Shown: piece after piece, positions 25,799 to 32,568 of the stretch
How the letters are laid out: each line of letters begins with the position of its first letter
How positions within the stretch are numbered: position 1 is the first letter of the stretch
NCBI RefSeq assembly: GCF_019704555.1
Contig: NZ_AP024745.1
Location: forward strand, 289,001 to 353,000
DNA: 64,000 nt
Direction: 5' to 3'
Source: Actinoplanes sp. L3-i22
Lineage (GTDB): Bacteria > Actinomycetota > Actinomycetes > Mycobacteriales > Micromonosporaceae
Translations under genes and position numbers: made by a program
Notes under the pieces: model-generated
The model's database searches: none
Told to the model about the DNA's origin: nothing
What the model saw: the letters and a program-made list of their open reading frames with translations, nothing else

Positions 25799-27041
25799 AA
25801 AGCCGCAGCGGTACGGCGGTGGCCATCGCCAGCATCCCCGCGTCGTTGGGGTGCAGGTGGTCGCCACTGTCGTACGCCGGGTTCAGCCGCAGCGGGTCCG
25901 CCGGATCGCGCACCGCCGCGTCGAAATCGATCACCCCGTCATACTCTCCGGAGGTCCGGATCCACCGGTTCAGCACGGACCGTTTCCGCTCGTTCTCCGC
26001 GCTGTAGAACCCCAGCGTGTCGTCCTTGAACGGCAGCACCGTCGCACCGTAGGCGCGCAGCCCGGCCAGGTGCGCCCGCGCGATCAACTGGCGATGCCCC
26101 CAGATCAGATCGTCCGCGCCGACCACCTCGTCCGGCGGCGCCGACGTCCCAGGATGACCGAGATCGTTCACCCCGAGCAGGACCACCAGGAACTCCGCGC
26201 CGGGCTGGGCCACCACTTCCCGGTCGAAGCGCCGCAGCGCGCTCTGCCCGAAATACGCCGCATACCCGACGGCCGGACTGCCGGCCGGCGGATTCGGATC
26301 GTGCAACAGCCGGTTACCGGAGACGCCGACGTTGGCCACCCCGAGGCTGCCCTTCAGCCGCGCCGAGAGCAGATCGGGCCAGCGGTGATTGGCGTTCGCC
26401 GCGGTGTTCGCCCCGTTGGTGATCGAGTCACCGAGCGTGACGATCGACCCGCCGGAGGCGTGCACGCTCACCCCGGACAGGAACAGGTACTGCTGGATCA
26501 CGCTGGTCGCCGTGACCGTTCGTGCCCCGGTCACGTTCCCGGCGGCGATCACGTTGTCCTGGAACGCGAACGCGGCAAGCGTCGTGACCGGCGTGGCCTG
26601 CGGTAGGTAGACACTGATCACCAGGTCCTGCCCGGCGGCGACGCGCAGGCCGACCGGATCGCTGACGATCGGCGCCCCGGCCGGCACGGTGACCGAGCCC
26701 CGGCCGCCGAACGTGACCCGGTGATCGGTTCCGGACACCGCGTCGGTGCTGGCACCGCTTCCCGACCGGCGTGCCACGTGCACCTCGCCGATCCGCAGCG
26801 GGGTCTCGCCGAACTCGTTCGTCAGCCGGATCCGCAGCTGATCGCCGCCGATGCTCAGGTGGACCACGTGCCGGACGGTCTGATCGGTCAGCACCAGGGG
26901 CGGGGCGGGCGGAATGGTGGTCGGAACCGCGGCCCACGAGGCGACCCAGCGTTTCTCATGCGCCTGCGCCGGGCTTTCGTAGAGCATGCCGGCGGCCGCG
27001 GCGCCGGCGGAGACGGCGAGGAGCTGACGTCTGGTGGACAT
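25788..27041 (-). CDS. Secreted SGNH/GDSL hydrolase
   Basis: A 417-residue esterase. A twin-arginine-like leader STRRQLLAVSAGAAAAGML ends near AQA, so export by Tat is likely. The GDS block is IVTLGDSITNGA near residue 204, block II GVSGNRLL, block III GVNDLGHP and block V SGDHLHPND, giving the Ser-Asp-His triad. A jelly-roll domain precedes the hydrolase. It is divergent from a xylanase with a shared palindrome, so it may remove acetyl or other side groups from xylan. The 3' end overlaps the tmk fusion by 11 bases. Confidence 0.88.
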   Translation of the reverse strand: MSTRRQLLAVSAGAAAAGMLYESPAQAHEKRWVASWAAVPTTIPPAPPLVLTDQTVRHVVHLSIGGDQLRIRLTNEFGETPLRIGEVHVARRSGSGASTDAVSGTDHRVTFGGRGSVTVPAGAPIVSDPVGLRVAAGQDLVISVYLPQATPVTTLAAFAFQDNVIAAGNVTGARTVTATSVIQQYLFLSGVSVHASGGSIVTLGDSITNGANTAANANHRWPDLLSARLKGSLGVANVGVSGNRLLHDPNPPAGSPAVGYAAYFGQSALRRFDREVVAQPGAEFLVVLLGVNDLGHPGTSAPPDEVVGADDLIWGHRQLIARAHLAGLRAYGATVLPFKDDTLGFYSAENERKRSVLNRWIRTSGEYDGVIDFDAAVRDPADPLRLNPAYDSGDHLHPNDAGMLAMATAVPLRLFKI

Positions 27042-27049
27042 GGCACCCT

Positions 27050-27062
27050 CCGAAAGTTTCGG
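27050..27062. promoter_or_regulatory. Operator-like palindrome between SGNH hydrolase and xylanase genes
   Basis: CCGAAA-G-TTTCGG is a perfect inverted repeat 9 bases before the SGNH start. It resembles the CGAA-type palindromes I recall from streptomycete xylanase control regions (LacI-family repressors). On the minus strand it runs directly into the GGAGGG ribosome-binding site. Confidence 0.6.
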
Positions 27063-27214
27063 AAATCCGCAGGACAGATCTCCGTAACGTAGAGCCGTCC
27101 ATCTATGTCGTCAAGGGCGGAACATCCGCTGCTGCGCCATGCGAACGCTCGGATGGTCATCAATGGACACCGTTGACGGAGTCGACCAAGGTGCATAACG
27201 TTTCGGCTTGTCCC

Positions 27215-27228
27215 CGTAACTTTCGGAG
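27215..27228. promoter_or_regulatory. Half-palindrome overlapping the xylanase ribosome-binding site
   Basis: CCGTAAC-TTTCGG continuing into GGAGG repeats the arrangement at 27050 with a weaker left arm. Both genes therefore share AACTTTCGGAGG before their starts. Confidence 0.45.
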
Positions 27229-27237
27229 GCACCACAG

Positions 27238-28293
27238 ATGAGAATTGGTCGCATCGCCGCGTTCCTCGCGGTCAGCCTTGCCGTGGCCGGCTCCGCACCG
27301 GCCAGCGCCCACCCGTCCCCCGCCCACGACGACGGCTCGCTGCGGGCCGCCGCGCACGGCTCCGGCGTGCGGATCGGCACCGCGGTCGACATGGCCGCGC
27401 TCGCCGCAGACGCCCCCTACCAGGCCGCGGTGGCCCGCGAGTTCGACACGGTCACCCCGGAGAACGTGATGAAGTGGGAGGTCGTCGAGCCACAGCCCGG
27501 CGTCTACGACTGGACCGCCGCCGACCGGCTCGTCGACTTCGCGCGGAAGAACGGGCAGCTCGTCCGCGGCCACACCCTGGTCTGGCACAGCCAGAACCCG
27601 GCCTGGCTGACCGAGGCCGCGTACACCCCCGCACAATTGCGGGTCCTGCTGCGCAAACACATCTTCGACGAGGTCGGCCATTTCAAAGGCCGGGTCTGGG
27701 CGTGGGACGTCGCGAATGAGATCTTCAACGACGACGGCACGCTCCGCGACACGATCTGGCTGCGCGCGCTCGGCCCGGACTACATCGCCGACGCATTCCG
27801 CTGGGCGCACCAGGCCGACCCCAAGGCGCTGCTGTTCCTCAACGATTACAACAACGAGGGCGTGAACGCGAAGAGCGATGCCTACTATGCGCTGACGAAA
27901 CGGTTGCGCGCGGCCGGCGTCCCGGTGCAGGGTTACGGCATGCAGGGCCACCTCGGCGTGCAATACGGCTTCCCCGGCGACGTCCTGGAAAATGTCCGCC
28001 GATTCGACCAGCTCGGCGTCTCGACCGCGTTCACCGAAGTCGACGTGCGGATGGTGTTGCCGCCGGACACCGCAAAGGTGCAGGCCCAGGCCGAGGGATT
28101 CGGATTGCTCCTGCGAGCCTGCCTGATCGTGAAGCATTGTGTGTCGTACACGGTGTGGGGATTCACCGACAAGTATTCGTGGGTGCCGGGCTTCTTCGAC
28201 GGCCAGGGATCGGCGACCCCGCTCGACGAGAATCTGCAGCCGAAACCGGCTTATGACACGCTTCGGGAGACCTTCCTGCTGGTCCGGCGCTGA
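27238..28293 (+). CDS. Endo-1,4-beta-xylanase, GH10
   Basis: A 351-residue secreted enzyme. Signal peptide RIGRIAAFLAVSLAVAGSA ends near ASA at residue 24. The single GH10 barrel has FDTVTPENVMKWE, the GHTLVWHSQ strand, the acid/base Glu161 in WDVANEIF and the nucleophile Glu267 in FTEVDVRM. VWGFTDKYSW closes the site. It cuts xylan backbones outside the cell. No carbohydrate-binding module is attached. ATG 27238 has GGAGG. A hairpin terminator follows. Confidence 0.94.
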   Translation: MRIGRIAAFLAVSLAVAGSAPASAHPSPAHDDGSLRAAAHGSGVRIGTAVDMAALAADAPYQAAVAREFDTVTPENVMKWEVVEPQPGVYDWTAADRLVDFARKNGQLVRGHTLVWHSQNPAWLTEAAYTPAQLRVLLRKHIFDEVGHFKGRVWAWDVANEIFNDDGTLRDTIWLRALGPDYIADAFRWAHQADPKALLFLNDYNNEGVNAKSDAYYALTKRLRAAGVPVQGYGMQGHLGVQYGFPGDVLENVRRFDQLGVSTAFTEVDVRMVLPPDTAKVQAQAEGFGLLLRACLIVKHCVSYTVWGFTDKYSWVPGFFDGQGSATPLDENLQPKPAYDTLRETFLLVRR

Positions 28294-28315
28294 TTCCGGA
28301 CCCGACCGAGAACCA

Positions 28316-28346
28316 GGCTGCGCCGGCACCGTCCGCCGGCGCAGCC
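28316..28346 (+). terminator. Terminator of the xylanase gene
   Basis: A perfect 12-base stem (GGCTGCGCCGGC and complement) with a 7-base loop is followed by TCTCCGTCTCC, 22 bases after the stop. Confidence 0.8.
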
Positions 28347-28466
28347 TCTCCGTCTCCGTCGCGGCCCGCTTCCGGATTTCCCGCGCTTCTGCCTTCTCGC
28401 GCCCCCCGGCTTTCTTGGGCTTCCGGCTTTCCTGCCTTCGGCGATTTCAGAGAGTCAAATTCTTCA

Positions 28467-28634
28467 TTGCCTCGGTCCGCTGGGGTACAGATCGTCGCTC
28501 CCGCGGGGACCCTTCCGGGCCTCGCAGGGCGCGGGGCGCCCAAAACGCGAGGCCCTACAGGGCGACGTCCGAGGGCGGGCACGGTTCAAAAGAACCCACG
28601 CAACCCGCCGCCCGGGTCAAGGCCCAGCCGCGCC
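28467..28634 (+). repeat. Dispersed non-coding repeat, copy 3
   Basis: Same orientation as copy 1. The core runs 28467-28597, and similarity to copy 2 continues to the holB stop at 28635. It again lies between convergent genes. The 28347-28466 stretch before it is T-rich at its end and holds no gene. Confidence 0.85.
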
Positions 28635-29834
28635 TCAGCCTTTCCAGAGGTTGAGCATCATGGCCTCGACGGCGATCTCCGGCTTGACGTTCTGATTGAT
28701 CGACTCGCGGCAGGCCAGCACCGCCTCCAGCCGGCGCAGCGCACTTTCCGGCGTCCACTTCCGCGCCGCCGCCTCGGACTGCGGCGACACGTCCCCGTGC
28801 ACCACCGCCACCGGCGCCCGCAACGCCGTGATCAGCACGTCCCGGTAGAACCCGGCCAGGTCGACCAGCGACCGATCGAGCGCGTCCCGCTGCGCCCGGG
28901 TGGCCCGCGACTTCTGCCGCTTCTCCAGATCCTTGATCTGCCCGGCCGCCCCGCGCATCGCCCCGGCCGCCCCGCGCCCGGTGCCACCCGCGCCCAGCGC
29001 CTGCTCCAGCGCCGAACGCTCGGCGGCGTCCGAATCCACCACGCCGGCCGCCGCCTCCGCCTTGGCCGAGGCCACCAGCGCCGCCGCCACCTCGAACGCG
29101 GCGCCCACTCCGGTCAGCCGCTTCGGCACCGCGAGCACCGCGTCCCGCCGGGACCGCGCCTCCGGATCGGCGGCCAGCAGCCGGGCCCGGACGATGTCGC
29201 CCTGAGCCGCCGCGGCCGCCCAGGTGGCGGTCTCCGAGGCGAGCCCGTCCCGCTCCATCAGCGCCGCCGCGACCGCGTCCGCCGGCGCCTGCCGCAGCGG
29301 CACGAGCCGGCACCGGGAGCGGATCGTCACCGAGATGTCGTCCGGGTGGGTCGACGGCGTGCAGAGCAGGAAGACCGTCCGCGGCGGCGGCTCCTCGATC
29401 GCCTTGAGCAGCGCATTCCCCGCGGCCTCGGTGAGCCGGTCGGCGTCCTCGATCACCACGACCTGCCAGCGCCCGCCGGACGGCGCGGTCGCCGCGCGCA
29501 GCACCAGCGCCCGCATCTCGCCGACGCCGATCGAGAGGCCTTCCGGGGCGACGAACCGTACGTCGGCATGGGTCTTCCCGAGCACCGTGCGGCAGCCGTG
29601 GCACTCACCGCAGCCGGCCCCGTCCCGCTCACACTCCAGCGCCGCCGCGAACGCCCGGGCCGCCAGCGACCGCCCGGACCCGGGTGGCCCGGTGAAGATC
29701 CAGGCATGGGTCATCGCCCCGCTGCCGACCTGCTCCCCGGCGACGACACGCGAAGCCGCCCGCGCGGCCCGCCGCAGCGTCTCGACCGTCTCGTCCTGCC
29801 CGACCAGGTCGGAGAACACCCCATCCCGAATCAC
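28635..29834 (-). CDS. holB: DNA polymerase III subunit delta prime
   Basis: A 399-residue clamp-loader subunit. It starts VIRDGVFSDLVGQDETVETL. The P-loop-like FTGPPGSGRS is near residue 45, the zinc module is CERDGAGCGECHGC, then VVVIEDADRLTEAAGNALLKAIEEPP and a sensor SRC motif (TIRSRCRLVPL). Delta prime acts as the stator of the loader that places the sliding clamp on DNA. GTG 29834 puts the start at the conserved VFSDLVGQ. The gene order tmk-holB is conserved in actinobacteria, here interrupted by the hydrolase and xylanase genes. Confidence 0.93.
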   Translation of the reverse strand: MIRDGVFSDLVGQDETVETLRRAARAASRVVAGEQVGSGAMTHAWIFTGPPGSGRSLAARAFAAALECERDGAGCGECHGCRTVLGKTHADVRFVAPEGLSIGVGEMRALVLRAATAPSGGRWQVVVIEDADRLTEAAGNALLKAIEEPPPRTVFLLCTPSTHPDDISVTIRSRCRLVPLRQAPADAVAAALMERDGLASETATWAAAAAQGDIVRARLLAADPEARSRRDAVLAVPKRLTGVGAAFEVAAALVASAKAEAAAGVVDSDAAERSALEQALGAGGTGRGAAGAMRGAAGQIKDLEKRQKSRATRAQRDALDRSLVDLAGFYRDVLITALRAPVAVVHGDVSPQSEAAARKWTPESALRRLEAVLACRESINQNVKPEIAVEAMMLNLWKG

Positions 29835-29892
29835 CCACCGATGGTATTGCCCACCCCTGACAACCTCCGGACCGGTTGTCCCCTCCCGCCGC

Positions 29893-30050
29893 CACCACCC
29901 CGCATCCGTCGCCGCAACTCGTCCTCCGCCGCCCCCGCATCCGCCGCCGCGGCGCTTCCTCCACCGCCCCGCGTTTGCCGCCGGCTTTCCTCCGCCGCCC
30001 CCCATTCGCGGCGTGCCGCCGTCTTCTGCCGCGGCCCGGTCCGTCGCGCC
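29893..30050 (+). repeat. Degenerate tandem array, about 31-35 base units
   Basis: CCCCGCATCCG-like segments recur near 29901, 29936, 29970 and 30003, each followed by a CCGCCG block and CTCC. About four diverged units lie upstream of holB. Flanking 29835-29892 and 30051-30217 show no gene. Confidence 0.65.
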
Positions 30051-30217
30051 GTGCCGCCGCGCTATCGCGGCCAGTCCCTCTCGCCGCCTGCTTTCTGCGT
30101 GTGCTTTTGGCGCCCGGCCGACGCCCACCCCTCGCATCGCCTTCGCCCGCCTCTCCAGCGCTGACGCAGGGTGATGATCAACGGGGATCTTGGTGACGCT
30201 GTGTTCAGCCGGGAAAG

Positions 30218-30226
30218 TTATCCACA
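30218..30226 (+). promoter_or_regulatory. DnaA-box-like sequence
   Basis: TTATCCACA, an exact DnaA box form, lies 85 bases before the YbaB-like gene. Binding is inferred. Confidence 0.4.
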
Positions 30227-30310
30227 GAGGACACCAAGGAGGTCGGGATGCCGGTAGATTCGGATTCCGGAACGCGACGGCGACATGACGCGCGGTGAGG
30301 AGCCTGGTGC

Positions 30311-30637
30311 ATGGCCCGGGAGATCGACGAGGCGTGGATCGATGATGCGATCGATCGATATAAACGTGTCGAGGGCCTGCGCGCCGAGTTCGACAAGGCT
30401 GTGGCGGCGCATCAGGTAACGGTGCACTCGCCCGACCAGTCGATCGAGGTCGTGGTGTCCGCCGCCGGCGACATTCTCGACGTCCGGGTCCACGGTGCCC
30501 TGGCCCGGCGGGACGCCGTCGAGTTCGCCCGCGAGCTGAAGGCCGTCGTCACCAGCGCCACCGAGGCGGCCCGCTGGGCGCGGGAAAAGCTGCACGCCGA
30601 GGTTTTCGGTTCGTTCCGCTCCCTGGAGGCCTACTGA
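30311..30637 (+). CDS. YbaB/EbfC-like protein of a type VII-associated operon
   Basis: A 108-residue protein with the YbaB-like pattern: an N-terminal helix, a central beta hairpin (HSPDQSIEVVVSAAGDILDV) and a C-terminal helix rich in Ala and charged residues. YbaB proteins are dimers that bind DNA. In actinobacteria divergent copies such as EspL occur next to type VII (ESX) genes. Here it precedes two WXG100-superfamily genes by 1 base, so a role as a chaperone or partner of these substrates is possible. Confidence 0.7.
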   Translation: MAREIDEAWIDDAIDRYKRVEGLRAEFDKAVAAHQVTVHSPDQSIEVVVSAAGDILDVRVHGALARRDAVEFARELKAVVTSATEAARWAREKLHAEVFGSFRSLEAY

Positions 30638-30638
30638 C

Positions 30639-30935
30639 ATGGACCGGCTCGCTGACCAGATCGATCAGGCGGCCGCCACGCTGACCACGATGGACCGGCG
30701 GGTGCCGCGGCTGCGCCCGGCCGCCGACGCGTTCGGCGCCGACGACACCGGCCGTCCCGGCCGGCTCGGGCGCCGGCTGCACGAGAGCTTGGTCGCGGCG
30801 CTCCAGGCCCGCGCCGACGAGGCGGCCGATCTGTCCCAGCGCCTGTCCGATCTGGCCCATTCAGTCCGCACCAACGCGCGGGACTACGCCGCGACCGACG
30901 AGACCGTCCAGCGCCGCTTCCTGAAGGGCCTCTGA
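30639..30935 (+). CDS. EspC/WXG100-superfamily small helical protein
   Basis: A 98-residue helix-turn-helix protein with no signal peptide. The C-terminal half, LAHSVRTNARDYAATDETVQ, with a Tyr and Asp three residues apart, resembles the EspC-type ESX secretion tail (YxxxD/E). It begins 1 base after the YbaB-like gene, and its stop overlaps the next start in TGATG. It is probably exported by a type VII system encoded elsewhere. No ESX ATPase or channel gene is in the window. Confidence 0.68.
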   Translation: MDRLADQIDQAAATLTTMDRRVPRLRPAADAFGADDTGRPGRLGRRLHESLVAALQARADEAADLSQRLSDLAHSVRTNARDYAATDETVQRRFLKGL

Positions 30936-31543
30936 TGGACCGCCTCGATCATCTCCTCACCGCCGCCGAGCCGCTGCTGAGCCGGGTCGACCAGGTGCTC
31001 TCCGCGGTCGGCGCGCCCGAGGGCCACGAGGTCTGGCCCGAGCTGCGCCGGGTCCGGTTGCTCCCGGGCGACGCCGCCCGCGCGGTCGCCGCCCTGCACC
31101 CGGCCGCCGTCGCCGACGCGGCCCCCGAGCTCCGCGCCCAGGCCCAGGCCTGCACGGACACGGCGGACACCCTCCCGCTGGCGACCGGTTGGACCGGCGA
31201 CGCCGCCAACGCCTACGAATCCGCCCGCCGCCGCGCCGCCGAGCAGCTGACCGCCGCCCCGGACAGCCTGTCCCGCCGGATGACCGCCACCGCCGACCTG
31301 GCCGACGCCTTGACCGACTGGATGACCCGCACCCGGGGCGACCTCGCCGGCGCGCTGGCCGGCGTCCTGATCTCAGCCGAGGCCCTCACCCTGACCGCCG
31401 GAGCCGGCTTCCCCCAGCCGGGCGAGACCCACGCCGCCGCCGACGTCGCAGCCCTCCTGCTCCGCACCGTCGGCGACAGCTACGACCAGGCCGAAGACCT
31501 ACTGGCCGACGCCCTCTCCTTGAAGTCCCCCCAGCCAGCCTGA
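30935..31543 (+). CDS. WXG100-like domain protein
   Basis: A 202-residue, mainly helical protein. The Trp-x-Gly turn is in ATGWTGDAANAYESARR near residue 88, matching the WXG motif between two helices, followed by a YxxxD-like segment near the end (SYDQAEDLLAD). It is probably a secretion substrate or partner of the EspC-like protein, translationally coupled to it. The N-terminal 80 residues are an extra helical part. A 15-base tandem array begins at its stop. Confidence 0.72.
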   Translation: MDRLDHLLTAAEPLLSRVDQVLSAVGAPEGHEVWPELRRVRLLPGDAARAVAALHPAAVADAAPELRAQAQACTDTADTLPLATGWTGDAANAYESARRRAAEQLTAAPDSLSRRMTATADLADALTDWMTRTRGDLAGALAGVLISAEALTLTAGAGFPQPGETHAAADVAALLLRTVGDSYDQAEDLLADALSLKSPQPA

Positions 31544-31550
31544 TCCAGCC

Positions 31551-31640
31551 GGCTCGGTCCGGCTCGGCTCGGTCCGGCTCGGCTCGGTCCGGCTCGGCTC
31601 GGTCCGGCTCGGCTCGGTCCGGCTTGGCTTGGCTCGGTCC
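31551..31640 (+). repeat. Tandem array of 15-base units
   Basis: GGCTCGGCTCGGTCC recurs about five times, then decays to GGCTTGGCTTGG. The array is flanked by a direct repeat TGATCCAGCCGG (31541 and about 31649). It starts directly after the WXG100-like gene. Confidence 0.88.
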
Positions 31641-31781
31641 GGTCCGGTCTGATCCAGCCGGGCTGGCCGAGCAGCCTGATCAACCGGCGTGACCCCGCAG
31701 CCCGGCCCGGCCGATTCCCGGCAGTTCGGTCCCGCGCGGGTTGCCTGGCCGGACGGCGGGCTCTGCGGGTGTTGTGACCGA

Positions 31782-31787
31782 TATTGT
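31782..31787 (+). promoter_or_regulatory. -10 element of a likely leaderless transcript
   Basis: TATTGT ends 6 bases before ATG 31794 and there is no ribosome-binding site. Confidence 0.5.
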
Positions 31788-31793
31788 TCTTCG

Positions 31794-32312
31794 ATGCCGT
31801 TGAATAATCCCTGGCTGGCGGGACCTACGCCGACTCGCCGGTTGCCGCTCGATCGGCTCGAGGAGCGGATCCGGAATCTGCTTTCCGGGCACAACATGTG
31901 CGTGCTGGCCACCGCCGGGACGGACGGGCCGCTGGCCACACCGGTGCGGTACTACTCGCTGGATCTCGCGGTGATGTTCACCGCCTCGCCACGGTCGCCC
32001 AAGATGCGCAACATCGCCGCTGACCCGCGGGGCTCGATCGGGATCTTCGCGCCGCTGGTCGGCCTGGCCAGCAGCCGTGGCGCCCAGCTATTCGGCCGTG
32101 CGCGGGTGCTCGGCCCGGACGACCCGGAGCAGGTCCCGTACTGGTCGGCGTTCCGCTGGGAGAACGAGCACGCCGAACGCGGCCGTCCGCTCACCGAGCC
32201 ACCGGCCGAGACGCTGGTCGTCCTCGAACCCGACCGCATCGTCTACACCGAGCACTGGCTGCGCCGCGACGGTTTCGCGCCACGGCAAACCTGGCGCCGC
32301 GACAAACCGTGA
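31794..32312 (+). CDS. PPOX-class flavin/F420 split-barrel protein
   Basis: A 172-residue single-domain protein of the pyridoxamine-phosphate-oxidase-like barrel. The LLSGHNMCVLATAGTDGPLAT strand, VRYYSLDLAVMFTASPRSPK and RNIAADPRGSIGIFAP mark the cofactor-binding fold. Members use FMN, F420 or heme; which one cannot be decided. It may be an oxidoreductase acting on small molecules. It is apparently leaderless, and a very long hairpin follows the stop. Confidence 0.78.
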   Translation: MPLNNPWLAGPTPTRRLPLDRLEERIRNLLSGHNMCVLATAGTDGPLATPVRYYSLDLAVMFTASPRSPKMRNIAADPRGSIGIFAPLVGLASSRGAQLFGRARVLGPDDPEQVPYWSAFRWENEHAERGRPLTEPPAETLVVLEPDRIVYTEHWLRRDGFAPRQTWRRDKP

Positions 32313-32343
32313 CCTCAATCGTCCGATGTGGTCACTAAAGGTA

Positions 32344-32410
32344 GCCGGCGGCTGGTGGTCGCCTACCGAACCGGCCCGATCCGGCCGATAGGCGACCACC
32401 AGCCGCCGGC
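32344..32410. terminator. Hairpin with a perfect 22-base stem
   Basis: The arms at 32344-32365 and 32389-32410 are fully complementary (GCCGGCGGCTGGTGGTCGCC and two more bases) with a 23-base loop. It lies between the convergent PPOX and LPXTG genes, so it can terminate both. The right arm is the seed of the following tandem array. Confidence 0.85.
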
Positions 32411-32530
32411 ACCCAGCCGCCGGCACCCAGCCGCCGGCACCCAGCCGCCGGCACCCAGCCGCCAGCACCCAGCCGCCGGCACCCAGCGCGGGCACCCAGC
32501 GCGGGCACCCAGCGCGGGCACCCAGCGCGA
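32400..32530 (+). repeat. Tandem array of 14-base then 13-base units
   Basis: AGCCGCCGGCACCC recurs about six times, followed by three to four AGCGCGGGCACCC units, directly continuing the right arm of the hairpin. There are no spacers. It ends about 38 bases before the LPXTG gene stop. Confidence 0.88.
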
Positions 32531-32568
32531 GGCCCAGTGCGGGGCCCGGCGCTGGCCCAGCGCGCGGG

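Noticed and set aside
29880..30170. Pro/Ala-rich reading frames upstream of holB
   Set aside because: They come from a degenerate GC-rich tandem array and have no start signals.
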